Assembly (NCBI GenBank): GCA_963834965.1
Contig: CAWIEI010000001.1
Span: forward strand, 62,001-126,000
Direction of reading: 5' to 3'
Origin: Fodinibacter sp963834965
GTDB lineage: Bacteria; Actinomycetota; Actinomycetes; Actinomycetales; Dermatophilaceae
Length of the DNA stretch: 64,000 bases
In this document: piece by piece, positions 40,413 to 48,824 of the stretch
Numbering within the stretch: position 1 is the stretch's first letter
How the letters are laid out: every line of letters starts with the position of its first letter
Made by a program: the position numbers and the translations under genes
Notes under the pieces: model-generated
Seen by the model: the letters and a program-made list of their open reading frames with translations, nothing else
Databases searched by the model: none
What the model was told of the DNA's origin: nothing

Positions 40413-41438
40413 ATGACCGACACCACCGCCAAGCCCACTACCGCCCCGCGCGAAATACGCCTCGCCGCCCGCCCAGTCGGTTGGCCCACCCACGACGACT
40501 TCGCGGTCGTCGAGAGCGAGCTGCCCGAGCTCGCCGATGGCCAGCTGCGCGTGCGCAACGTCGTGATGTCGGTCGACCCCTACATGCGCGGCCGGATGAG
40601 CGCGGCCAAGTCGTACGCCGCGCCCTACGAGGTCGGCGAGGCGATGACGGGCGGTGCCGTGGGCGTCGTCGAGGAGTCGCGTGCGGAGGGCTTCGCCGTG
40701 GGTGACCACGTGCTGCACGGCTTCGGCTGGCGCGAGGTGGCCGTCATCGACGCCAGCGGCGCGAGGGTCGTCGACGTGTCGGTGGCACCGGCATCCGCCT
40801 ATCTCGGGGTGCTGGGCATGACCGGTCTGACCGCGTACGCCGGCCTCACCCGGATCGCCGAGATCCAGCCCGGAGACGTGGTGTTCGTGTCCGGCGCGGC
40901 CGGTGCCGTGGGCAGCGCGGTCGGCCAAATCGCCAAGGCGCTCGGCGCGAGCCGGGTGATCGGCAGCGCAGGCTCCGCCGAGAAGGTGCGGCACGTGGTC
41001 GAGGACCTCGGGTTCGACGCGGCGTTCAACTACAAGGACGGCCCGGTGGCGAAGCAGCTTCGCGAGGCGGCCCCTGACGGGATCGACATCTACTTCGACA
41101 ACGTCGGTGGCGAGCACCTCGAGGCCGCGATCGGCTCGCTGCGGCTCGGCGGCCGGGTGGCGGTCTGCGGGATGATCTCGGTCTACAACGACACCGAGCC
41201 CGCGCCGGGCCCGCGCAACCTGTCGCGCCTCATCCAGACCCGCGGCCGCATCCAGGGCTTCCTGGTGGGCGACCACTACGACCTGGCCCGCGAGTACGCC
41301 GGTCTGGCGGCACAGTGGCTGGGCGACGGGCGGCTGCAGTCGCGCGAGACGTTCGCCGACGGCATCGACGGAGCGGTCGACGCGTTCCTGGGTGTGCTGC
41401 GCGGCGAGAACACCGGGAAGATGGTCGTGCGGCTCTGA
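40413..41438 (+). CDS. NADP-dependent oxidoreductase, zinc-independent MDR family
   Basis: A 341-residue medium-chain reductase of the CurA/prostaglandin-reductase type. The motif VDPYMRGRMS lies near residue 50. The nucleotide motif is VFVSGAAGAVGSAVGQIAKA, followed by VIGSAGSAEKVRHV and the substrate-side FDNVGGEHLEAAI. No zinc-binding Cys/His set is present. These enzymes reduce alkenals or enones and help detoxify. An AGGAAGG site lies upstream of ATG 40413. Confidence 0.88.
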   Translation: MTDTTAKPTTAPREIRLAARPVGWPTHDDFAVVESELPELADGQLRVRNVVMSVDPYMRGRMSAAKSYAAPYEVGEAMTGGAVGVVEESRAEGFAVGDHVLHGFGWREVAVIDASGARVVDVSVAPASAYLGVLGMTGLTAYAGLTRIAEIQPGDVVFVSGAAGAVGSAVGQIAKALGASRVIGSAGSAEKVRHVVEDLGFDAAFNYKDGPVAKQLREAAPDGIDIYFDNVGGEHLEAAIGSLRLGGRVAVCGMISVYNDTEPAPGPRNLSRLIQTRGRIQGFLVGDHYDLAREYAGLAAQWLGDGRLQSRETFADGIDGAVDAFLGVLRGENTGKMVVRL

Positions 41439-41463
41439 GCCGGATGCGGGTTACGCTCTGGCG

Positions 41464-41652
41464 ATGAGCCGTCCAGTCACCCTCGTCCTCGGTGGGATCC
41501 TCGTCGTCATCGGCCTCATCTGGTTCTTCCAGGGGATCGGGATGATCGGCGGCAGCTTCATGAGCGGCAGTGTGCTCTGGGCGGTCATCGGCCCGATCGT
41601 GGCCCTCGCCGGCGTTGGGCTCATCCTGCGGGGCCGGCGCACACCCGAGTAG
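41464..41652 (+). CDS. Small two-helix membrane protein
   Basis: A 62-residue protein with two membrane helices (VTLVLGGILVVIGLIWFFQG, then WAVIGPIVALAGVGLIL) and a basic end. ATG 41464 lies 6 bases after a TACGCT -10 box, the leaderless pattern seen elsewhere in the window. Function is unknown. Confidence 0.7.
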   Translation: MSRPVTLVLGGILVVIGLIWFFQGIGMIGGSFMSGSVLWAVIGPIVALAGVGLILRGRRTPE

Positions 41653-41721
41653 GTGACGACCCGGCCAGCCTGCGGGCCGGCTGGTCCTGGGTGGCGTTGC
41701 GCCGCGGAACCAAGCGAGTGG

Positions 41722-41794
41722 TGGGCCCCGTGGGGCTCGAACCCACAACCTACGGATTAAAAGTCCGCAGCTCTGCCAGTTGAGCTAGAGGCCC
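41722..41794 (-). tRNA. tRNA-Lys (TTT)
   Basis: A 73-base cloverleaf on the minus strand. The acceptor GGGCCTC/GGGGCCC, anticodon loop CTTTTAA and T-loop GTTCGAG are present. Unlike the Phe, Asp and Glu tRNAs, CCA is encoded (41721-41719). Confidence 0.95.
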
Positions 41795-41940
41795 GGCGGG
41801 TGAGGACTATATCCGGGAGAACCCTCGGGACATCTTCGGTGTAGTCGCACCCTCGAACGCCGAGGATATCGCGGCTGCGGCGAGGCGAGCAGCCGCCGCC
41901 GGGCGTGTGGTGCGCGAAGGCGCGCGCCCGGCAACGAGCG

Positions 41941-41970
41941 GGGCCCTGACCGCAAGTGCGGTCAGGGCCC
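41941..41970. terminator. Long perfect hairpin
   Basis: GGGCCCTGACCGCA pairs with TGCGGTCAGGGCCC; the outer CAACGAG/CTCGTTG bases extend the stem after a two-base mismatch. It lies just downstream (minus sense) of the decayed surface-protein gene and is probably its surviving terminator. Confidence 0.6.
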
Positions 41971-41996
41971 TTCTCGTTGTGCCTACGGCTGCGTAC

Positions 41997-42700
41997 TCAC
42001 AGCCGCCGTCGTCCAGGTCTCGGCCTGGTGACCTCCCACTGCCTGATGGTGGTGAGCGCCGTTGCTGGACTCGTTCCGATGACGACGCCCAGCGTCGCGG
42101 GGTCGAACGTCGTCCCCGCCTCGGTGAGGTACGGCATCAGCTTCATCGTGGCCACGGCGGTGTCCGTGGACGTCGCCGTGATGAGCAGGCATTGCTTGGC
42201 CGTGCGGTAGACGTTGTTGAGGGTGATGCTCGTCGGCACGGCCGTGGCCACGACGACGTTGACCGTGGTCGCAGGCGAGGTGCCGTTGGCGTTGGTCGCC
42301 TTCACCGAGAAGGTGTACGTCCCCGCCACGGCCGGGCCGGCCGCCTGCGTCCAGGCCCAGGCGGGCGTCGGAACCGACGTGGTGGTCGCCGACAGGGTCA
42401 CGGGGTTCCCGGCGGTGACGTTCTGGTCAGTGATCGGCTGGATCGCCGGTGTTGCTCTGGTAGCCGCCGTAGGCAAGGAACGGGATGGTGTTGAAGTTGT
42501 TCTCGGGGACGGGCGTTCCGGGACGTTCTCCGGGAGGATGTACTCGCCGATGGGGGCGTGGTACTGCCCGTAGTAGACCTCGTTCGCCGCGGTCGTAGCG
42601 CCCGGTGTACCGGGGACCTCGTCAGGTCCTCGAGCTCCGACCGGGCGGCGCACCTCCTGGTGTACACGGCTGACGGCTCTGTCATCGGTGAGGTGCAGAA
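41997..42700 (-). pseudogene. Decayed surface/secreted protein gene with Ig-like repeat
   Basis: Remnants of an extracellular protein lie in more than one frame. One frame reads NEVYYGQYHAPIGEYILPEN, then after a shift near 42500 a second reads PENNFNTIPFLAYGGYQSN, and the first resumes with ITDQNVTAGNPVTLSATTTS. A PKD/Ig-like domain with TYTFSVKATNANG follows but seems shortened in its middle. The C-terminus is close to the hairpin at 41941. No start codon or signal peptide remains. Frame changes and missing 5' part indicate decay. Confidence 0.55.
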
Positions 42701-43177
42701 CGGTGGCGGCGGACGCCATGGAGGCAGCGCCCTGCCCTACCAGAGGGCCGACCCGGGCCAGTGTGTCGTCCGGAGCAGCAGCGGCGGCACCGCGGCCGCA
42801 CCCACGGCTCCGTTCTAGGCCGACTGAACGTCGTGCGGTGTGGTGGGGACCTAGTACCAAGGCCAATGACCCGTGCAGCGGCGAAGCCGTAGGTTCCTTC
42901 ATCGAGAGCCCCGCCCAACCCTGCCCGGCGGGGGCTCTCTACTGTCCGCCCACTCGGCGAACAACTCTGAGAGAGCTCCGCGAACGGCCCAGCGACGCTC
43001 GCCGTGTCACGACTCGGCTCCCGGGTGCACCGGAAGCGACCGGCAGCGCAGAGGAGGCGTTCGCGGAGTCAGATGTCGACGCTTGCACCAAGGGCTAGGT
43101 TTTGTCTGCGAAGGCTGCCCAGAGCAACGCCCAGGACAACCCGGGCACGGCGATCACGGCGCGCGATCGGAGGACTG
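42701..43177. other. Non-coding stretch downstream of tRNA-Lys region
   Basis: I see no supported gene in this 477-bp segment. It contains a strong hairpin at 42904-42939, entered separately. The rest may be the 5' debris of the decayed surface-protein gene plus the promoter region of the membrane protein at 43178. Confidence 0.4.
42904..42939. terminator. Hairpin GAGAGCCCCGCC / GGCGGGGGCTCTC
   Basis: A 12-bp stem with one bulged G and an 11-base loop, followed by TACTGTCC. It has the form of a terminator for a gene no longer recognisable. Confidence 0.5.
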
Positions 43178-43840
43178 ATGAGCACCGACGACGAGCCGAA
43201 GCCCGTGCGAGGTGAGCGGCGCTGGCCGATGGTCAGTGCCGCACTCGCAGCGGGACTGCTGCACGAGCTGCTGCCGGGGAGCTTCCGGCTCGCACCGCAC
43301 TGGTTGTACCCGGTCTTCCTGGTGACATTTCTGGTGGTGCTCGTCGCCGGGGACCCGGGAGTCATCGACCGCAACTACCGATGGCTGCGGGTGACCACCG
43401 GGCTGATGATCGGGCTGATCACTGCGGTCAACGCGGTGGCTGCCATCCGCCTCGTGTTCAAGATCCTGACCGGCGAACCCTTCGGCTCCGCCAAGGAGCT
43501 GTTCGCCACCGGCGCCCTCGTGTGGCTCATCAACGTGATCACGTTCGCACTGTGGTTCTGGGACCTCGACGGGGGCGGCGCCGCGGCGAGGGCGTTGACG
43601 ACTGACGAGTCCAGTCGGGCCTTCGTCTTCCCCGAGATGACCCTGACAGGCTTCGTGCCCGACGGCTGGTTCCCACAGTTCGGCGACTACCTCGCGCTGT
43701 CCTTCAACACGGCGACCGCGTTCGGTCCAACCGATGTGTCGGCCATCCGGAGGTGGGCGAAGATGGTGATGATCTCGGAGTCGCTCATCTCGCTCATCCT
43801 CGCCACCCTGGTGATCGCTCGAGCCGTGAACATCCTTTAG
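43178..43840 (+). CDS. DUF1345-like membrane protein with pore-like segment
   Basis: A 220-residue protein with about six membrane helices and GGAGG directly upstream of ATG 43178. The C-terminal part FGDYLALSFNTATAFGPTD then ISLILATLVIARAVNIL resembles the end of DUF1345 proteins, where a pore-loop-like TxxTxFxPTD is followed by a final helix. Function is unknown; an ion-channel-like role is only a guess. The region WFWDLDGGGAAARAL is also typical of this group. Confidence 0.7.
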   Translation: MSTDDEPKPVRGERRWPMVSAALAAGLLHELLPGSFRLAPHWLYPVFLVTFLVVLVAGDPGVIDRNYRWLRVTTGLMIGLITAVNAVAAIRLVFKILTGEPFGSAKELFATGALVWLINVITFALWFWDLDGGGAAARALTTDESSRAFVFPEMTLTGFVPDGWFPQFGDYLALSFNTATAFGPTDVSAIRRWAKMVMISESLISLILATLVIARAVNIL

Positions 43841-43865
43841 GGCGCTGATGGGACAGGATGACGCC

Positions 43866-44909
43866 ATGGACTCTGATCCCCACACGCACCTCCCCTCGGA
43901 ATCCGGAGCCGCTGGCTCCGAGATGCCCCACCGCGTCCTCGGCCGCACCGGGCGCACGGTGTCCGTCATCTCGCTGGGCACCTGGCAGCTCGGTGCGGAC
44001 TGGGGCGAGGTTCGCCCCGATGATGCCCTCGCGGTTCTGGAGGCGGCGGTGCAGTCCGGCGTGACGATGTTCGACACGGCCGATGTGTACGGTGATGGCC
44101 GCAGCGAGCAGGCCATCGCCGAGTTCCTCGCGGCGCACCCGGGGCTCGACACGTTCGTGGCCACGAAGATGGGCCGGCGCGCCGACCAGAGCCTCGAAAA
44201 CTACTCGATGGCGAACTTCCGTGCCTGGACCGACCGCTCGCGCTCGAACCTGCGCACCGACACCCTTGACCTCGTCCAGCTGCACTGCCCCCCGACCGAG
44301 GTGATCGACAGCGACCAGGTGTTCGACGACCTCGACACTCTCGTCGCAGAGGGGGTGATGGCCGCCTACGGCGTCAGCGTCGAGACCGTCGACCAGGCGC
44401 TCGCCGCGATTGCGCGGCCATCGGTGGCGTCGGTGCAGATCATCATCAACGCCTTCCGGCTCAAGCCGCTCGAACGGGTCCTGCCGGCAGCACTGGAAGC
44501 CGGGGTCGGCATCATCGCACGAGTGCCTCTGGCCAGTGGCCTGCTGTCGGGGAGGTACGACGAGACGACCACCTTCGCCGCCGACGACCACCGCACCTAC
44601 AACCGGCACGGGGAGTCCTTCGACCGGGGAGAGACCTTCTCCGGCGTCGACTACGACGATGGCGTGCGCGCCGCCAAGGAGTTCTCCGCGCTCGCCGCCT
44701 CCCGTGACCTCTCGCCCGCCCAGGCAGCGTTGGCCTGGGTCGCCCAGCTGGAGGGGGTCACCACCGTGATCCCGGGTGCCCGGTCGCCCGAGCAGGCCAG
44801 GCAGAACGCCGCCGCGGGTTCCGTGCCTCCGCTGGGCGAGGAGTTCACGGCAGCGGTTGCCGAGCTGTACGACCGCCGCCTGCGGGACTCGGTCCACGAC
44901 CTCTGGTGA
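43866..44909 (+). CDS. Aldo/keto reductase
   Basis: A 347-residue (beta/alpha)8 reductase. Catalytic positions are MFDTADVYGDGRSE (Asp, Tyr), FVATKMGRR (Lys) and DLVQLHCPP (His). The NADP-binding end has VIPGARSPEQARQN. ATG 43866 lies 6 bases after a CAGGAT -10 box and is preferred over ATG 43848. The substrate is unknown. The dehalogenase gene follows after 40 bp. Confidence 0.9.
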   Translation: MDSDPHTHLPSESGAAGSEMPHRVLGRTGRTVSVISLGTWQLGADWGEVRPDDALAVLEAAVQSGVTMFDTADVYGDGRSEQAIAEFLAAHPGLDTFVATKMGRRADQSLENYSMANFRAWTDRSRSNLRTDTLDLVQLHCPPTEVIDSDQVFDDLDTLVAEGVMAAYGVSVETVDQALAAIARPSVASVQIIINAFRLKPLERVLPAALEAGVGIIARVPLASGLLSGRYDETTTFAADDHRTYNRHGESFDRGETFSGVDYDDGVRAAKEFSALAASRDLSPAQAALAWVAQLEGVTTVIPGARSPEQARQNAAAGSVPPLGEEFTAAVAELYDRRLRDSVHDLW

Positions 44910-44949
44910 GTAGCCCCGCCCACCCGATCGCCCTGACAGACTCGCGGTC

Positions 44950-45855
44950 ATGGACGTCTACCGAACCCCGGACGCTGCCTTCGAGCACCTGCCCGACTTC
45001 CCCTGGGAGCCGAGCTATGCACAGGTGGCAGACCCAGACGGTGGCACCCTGCGGGTGGCCTACCTGGACGTGGGCCCGCACGACGCACCGGTGGCACTCC
45101 TGCTGCACGGCGAGCCGTCGTGGTCGTTCCTGTACCGGCACGTGGTGCGGGTGCTCACCGAGGGCGGGATTCGCTGCGTGGTGCCCGACCTGGTCGGCTT
45201 CGGTCGCTCCGACAAGCCGGTGCACCGGGGTGACTACTCCTACGCCCGGTTGGTCGAGTGGACCCGCGAGCTGGTTGTCGACCACCTCGACCTGCGCGAG
45301 GTCACCCTGGTCGGTCAGGACTGGGGCGGGCTGATCGGGCTGCGCCTGGTCGCTGAGCATCCTGAGCGCTTCGCCGCGGTGGTCGCGGCCAACACCGGGC
45401 TGCCGACCGGTGACTTCGACATGCCCGAGCTGTGGTGGCAGTTCCGCCGGGCGGTCGAGACCACCGAGGTGCTCGACATCGGGCGCCTGGTCGCCGCTGG
45501 GTGCGTGACCCCGATGTCCGACGAGGTCAGGGCCGCCTACGACGCGCCGTTCCCGGTGGAGCGGGCCAAGGCCGGTGCCCGGGCCATGCCTGCACTGGTG
45601 CCCACCCGGCCGGACGACCCCGCAACGCAGGCCAACCGCGCTGCCTGGGAGGTGCTTTCGACCAGCGAGATGCCGTTCCTGCTCGCGTTCAGTGACAGCG
45701 ACCCGATCACCGGCGCCATGGCACCGATCCTGCGAAAGCTGTTGCCCGGCACTCGCGGCCTTCCTCACCCGACCATCCACAACGCCGGTCACTTCCTGCA
45801 GGAGGACGCCGGTGACGAGCTCGGTCGAGTCGTTGCCGACTTCATCCTGCGTTGA
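44950..45855 (+). CDS. Haloalkane dehalogenase
   Basis: A 301-residue alpha/beta-hydrolase of the haloalkane dehalogenase subfamily I. The nucleophile is Asp124 in VGQDWGGLIGLR, with the halide-binding Trp125 beside it. HGEPSWSFLYR is the oxyanion loop. The acid is probably Asp251 in FSDSDPITG, and the base His281 in NAGHFLQED. These positions match DhlA-type enzymes, which replace halide by hydroxyl on short haloalkanes. Epoxide hydrolases of related fold lack this set. ATG 44950 follows a CAGACT box by 7 bases. Confidence 0.85.
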   Translation: MDVYRTPDAAFEHLPDFPWEPSYAQVADPDGGTLRVAYLDVGPHDAPVALLLHGEPSWSFLYRHVVRVLTEGGIRCVVPDLVGFGRSDKPVHRGDYSYARLVEWTRELVVDHLDLREVTLVGQDWGGLIGLRLVAEHPERFAAVVAANTGLPTGDFDMPELWWQFRRAVETTEVLDIGRLVAAGCVTPMSDEVRAAYDAPFPVERAKAGARAMPALVPTRPDDPATQANRAAWEVLSTSEMPFLLAFSDSDPITGAMAPILRKLLPGTRGLPHPTIHNAGHFLQEDAGDELGRVVADFILR

Positions 45856-45902
45856 CGAGCGCGATCGCGAGGGCGCCTCCGTCGGGGGATAGCGTAGGAG
45901 CC

Positions 45903-46541
45903 GTGTACACCCCCCCGTTCAACCGTGCAGAGGAGGAGGTGGAGCTGCGCGCGCTGGTCGCACATGTGCGCGCGGGCTGGATGGTCACCAATGGCCAGGA
46001 CTCGGCGCCCTCGGCCACGTTCCTGCCGGTGCTGTGGAGTGGCGACACGGTGGTGGCCCACCTGGCCAGGGCTAACCCGCACTGGCGCGAGCTAGGCTCC
46101 GACACAACGGCCCTCGTCATCGTGACGGGCCCGGACGTGTATGTCTCGCCGACGTTCTACGCCGCCAAGACCGAGCACGGCAAGGTCGTGCCGACCTGGA
46201 ACTACAGCGCCGTCCACCTGACCGGCCCCGCCCGCGTGCATCACGACCCCGAGTGGCTTCGAGCGGCCGTCGAGGAGCTGACCAGCGAGCATGAGCGGGG
46301 GCGCCCTGCGCCTTGGCATGTCACCGACGCACCGAGCGACTACATCGACGGCCAGCTGCGGGGGATTGTGGGCATCGAGGTGGCTGTGGCGAAGGTCGAG
46401 GGCAAGGCGAAGCTCAGCCAGAACCGGTCGAGGATCGACCGGGAGGGCGTGGTGGCAGGCCTGCGTCAGGGTGACAGAGCGAACGACCTGAGCGTTGCGG
46501 ACCAGATGGCGTCGGCACTCGACGACGAGGTCGACCGATAG
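45903..46541 (+). CDS. PaiB-like FMN-binding protein
   Basis: A 212-residue protein of the PaiB/FMN-binding family. It begins VYTPPFNRAEEEVELRALV and contains VAHLARANPHWRELG, YVSPTFYAAKTEHGKVVPTW and NYSAVHLTGPARVHHD. PaiB was first described as a negative regulator in Bacillus, while the fold suggests flavin binding. GTG 45903 lies 7 bases after TAGCGT. The C-terminus ends with KLSQNRSRIDREGVVAGL, as in the family. Confidence 0.82.
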   Translation: MYTPPFNRAEEEVELRALVAHVRAGWMVTNGQDSAPSATFLPVLWSGDTVVAHLARANPHWRELGSDTTALVIVTGPDVYVSPTFYAAKTEHGKVVPTWNYSAVHLTGPARVHHDPEWLRAAVEELTSEHERGRPAPWHVTDAPSDYIDGQLRGIVGIEVAVAKVEGKAKLSQNRSRIDREGVVAGLRQGDRANDLSVADQMASALDDEVDR

Positions 46542-46569
46542 CCGTGTCGAAGGTGCTGGACTCGGCGGG

Positions 46570-47157
46570 TCACTGGGTGCTGGCCAGCCCGACGACGAGG
46601 TTGATCGTGGCGGCGACGATCACCGTGCCGAACACGTAGGAGAGCAGGGTGTGGCCCAGAACGAGGCGACGCACCGCGGGGGTCTTCAGGTCGGTGTCGG
46701 AAAGCTGGTAGGTCATCCCCAGCGTGAAGGACAGGTACGCGAAGTCGGACAGCCTCGGTGGGTCGTCGCCGTTGAAGTCGATGCAGCCCGGCTCGTTGAC
46801 CAGGTAGTGCCGGGCGTAGCGCAGGACGTAGATGCTGTGCACGGCCAGCCAGCCGGCGCCCACGGCGAGCACGCTGAGGAGCCCCTCGAAGACCCGGCCC
46901 GAGGCGGCGCCTCCGCTGCCCTTGCCGAGCAGCATCAGGGCCACGGCCCCCAGGCCGGCAATGGCGGCGATGACGACGATGACGTCGGTCTCGGTGCGGC
47001 CGCCCTCGGCGTCCTCGAACATGTCGGCCGTCGCGGACGCGTCGAGCCGGAAGGCCCATCGCAGGAGCGGGAGACAGAAGGCGAGCGCGCCGACGATCCA
47101 ACCGACGAGGAGATGGGCGGTCCACTGCGCACCCACGACGACCGGCCATCCGTTCAC
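46570..47157 (-). CDS. DUF1345 membrane protein
   Basis: A 195-residue DUF1345 protein with about five membrane helices. It carries SDFAYLSFTLGMTYQLSDTD, the pore-like loop of the family, then a final helix ending VIVAATINLVVGLAS. The start is GTG 47157. Function is unknown. It is convergent with the PaiB-like gene and related in layout to the protein at 43178-43840. Confidence 0.8.
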   Translation of the reverse strand: MNGWPVVVGAQWTAHLLVGWIVGALAFCLPLLRWAFRLDASATADMFEDAEGGRTETDVIVVIAAIAGLGAVALMLLGKGSGGAASGRVFEGLLSVLAVGAGWLAVHSIYVLRYARHYLVNEPGCIDFNGDDPPRLSDFAYLSFTLGMTYQLSDTDLKTPAVRRLVLGHTLLSYVFGTVIVAATINLVVGLASTQ

Positions 47158-47280
47158 CGGTCCGGAGCCGAGCGGCTTGCTCCCGCCGTGCGGAACTCGC
47201 GCAGTCGCTTCCCCTCACCTGGCTGGCGCCATAGTCTGCGAGGTGCGGCGCCAGCCGGCAACCGCCACACAGTCAGGGAC

Positions 47281-47514
47281 ATGTCGATGATCGAGACACG
47301 CATCCTCGTGCGGGTGGGGCTGCTGGTGGCCGCTGCGCTGGCCCTGGCGGTGGTCGCCTCCCGGATCCGCGACAAGCGCGCCGTCGCGCTGGCCACCGTG
47401 AGTGACATCGAGGCTCAGCTCGGCGCGCTCGATCCGGCCACTCGCGCCGCGGTGGTGGCTCGACTGGCGACCGACGCGGGTCGGGCCGTCCACGACAAGC
47501 GCTCGAAGGCGTGA
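47281..47514 (+). CDS. Small single-helix membrane protein
   Basis: A 77-residue protein with one N-terminal membrane helix (LVRVGLLVAAALALAVVASR) and a charged cytosolic tail. ATG 47281 is used; ATG 47287 is also possible. A TAGTCT box lies at 47232-47237. I recognise no family. Confidence 0.55.
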   Translation: MSMIETRILVRVGLLVAAALALAVVASRIRDKRAVALATVSDIEAQLGALDPATRAAVVARLATDAGRAVHDKRSKA

Positions 47515-47643
47515 GACCGGTCGCGCCCTGATGGCGGTCTGCGAAGATCGCCTGCGTGGCGCGCCCCTGCGGCTAGTCACGGCCCGGAGGGCCGCCGGCA
47601 TCCGGGCGAGTGAACCGCCGGTGCCGACGGAAGGAGGATGACG

Positions 47644-48822
47644 ATGGCAACCCCGGAACCGAAGGACTCCGCGCCGCCCGCGCTCCCAACCCCAGTTGCG
47701 CCGCACACCGGCGCACGGGCTGTGGACGTCACCGTGCGCTTCGACCGCGCCTCGGTCTGGCGGTCGGCCCTGATCCTGGCGGGCGTGGGAGTGGGGCTGC
47801 TGCTGTTCCTGTGGTTGTTCTCCATGCTCAGCCATTTCCTCTTCCTGCTGGTGCTCGCCTGGCTGTTCGCGATCGCCCTGGAGCCGGGGATCCGCTCGAT
47901 CGTCGCGCGCGGCCGGTCCAGAGGTGTGGCGACAGCCATCATCGGAGGCGCCACCGTGCTCGTCGCGCTGCTGCTGGCGGGCGTGTTCGGTGAGCTCTTC
48001 TTCAACCAGGTCACCGAGTTCGTGCGCGGCGTGCCCGACCTGACGACCTCGGTGGTCGACTGGGTCAACGCCCGCTTCGGCACGAGGCTCGACCCGAACA
48101 CGATCTCCTCGAAGCTCAACCTCGACCCATCGCAGATCGCCGGATGGGTGGGGTCGCTGTCCGGTGGTCTGGTCGGTGTCGTCGGGTCCCTCTCCGCGGT
48201 GCTGTTCGACCTCGTCACGGTGCTGGTGTTCGGCTTCTACCTGGCTGCGGGCAGCCACGAGGTCGTTCGCACCCTGGCGTCGTGGATGCCGCCGCGCGGG
48301 CAGGAAGTGTTCGTCACCATCACCGAGATCACCATCGCCAAGACCGGCGGTTACGTCGTCTCCAAGATCGCGCTCGCGGCGGCATCCGCGTTCTTCCACG
48401 GCATCTTCTTCGCCGCCATCGGCGTCCCCTACTGGTTGCCGTTTGCGTTGTTCGTGGGTATCACGGCCCAGTTCGTGCCCATCATCGGCACCTACCTCGG
48501 CATCATCCTTCCCGTCCTCGCGATCGTGTTCACCAGCCCGTGGAAGGCGGTCGGGATCATCGTCTTCGCCGCTGTCTACCAGCAGATCGAGACGTACTAC
48601 TTCACTCCTCGCGTCAGCAAGCGGACCATGGACGTCAACCCCGCCATCGCCCTGGGAGCCGTGTTCGTCGGCGCAGCCATCTGGGGGCCGCTCGGCGCGC
48701 TCATCGGCATCCCCCTCGCAGCGGCCGGCGTCACCATCCTCGACACCTACAGCCACCGCTACGAGCTCGTGCCCGAGGTGCTCAACGTCGGCAGCGCGGG
48801 CACCGAGCCGGAGCCAACCTGA
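47644..48822 (+). CDS. AI-2E family transporter
   Basis: A 392-residue membrane protein of the AI-2E (YdiK/TqsA-type) family, with about eight helices. Typical segments are FLFLLVLAWLFAIALEPGIR, TVLVFGFYLAAGSH and PYWLPFALFVGITAQFVPIIG followed by TYLGIILPVL. ATG 47644 has AGGAGG 6 bases upstream and is preferred over ATG 47638. Members export signals or ions; the substrate is not fixed by sequence. The next gene starts 2 bases after its stop. Confidence 0.88.
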   Translation: MATPEPKDSAPPALPTPVAPHTGARAVDVTVRFDRASVWRSALILAGVGVGLLLFLWLFSMLSHFLFLLVLAWLFAIALEPGIRSIVARGRSRGVATAIIGGATVLVALLLAGVFGELFFNQVTEFVRGVPDLTTSVVDWVNARFGTRLDPNTISSKLNLDPSQIAGWVGSLSGGLVGVVGSLSAVLFDLVTVLVFGFYLAAGSHEVVRTLASWMPPRGQEVFVTITEITIAKTGGYVVSKIALAAASAFFHGIFFAAIGVPYWLPFALFVGITAQFVPIIGTYLGIILPVLAIVFTSPWKAVGIIVFAAVYQQIETYYFTPRVSKRTMDVNPAIALGAVFVGAAIWGPLGALIGIPLAAAGVTILDTYSHRYELVPEVLNVGSAGTEPEPT

Positions 48823-48824
48823 CC

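Noticed and set aside
42558..42818. 86-codon plus-strand open frame opposite the decayed surface-protein gene
   Set aside because: No start signals or similarity. The minus strand shows the better coding remnants.
41719..43177. Integrated phage or genomic island at tRNA-Lys
   Set aside because: No integrase, no phage gene and no repeated tRNA end seen. Only decay is visible, so it is kept as a weak finding.
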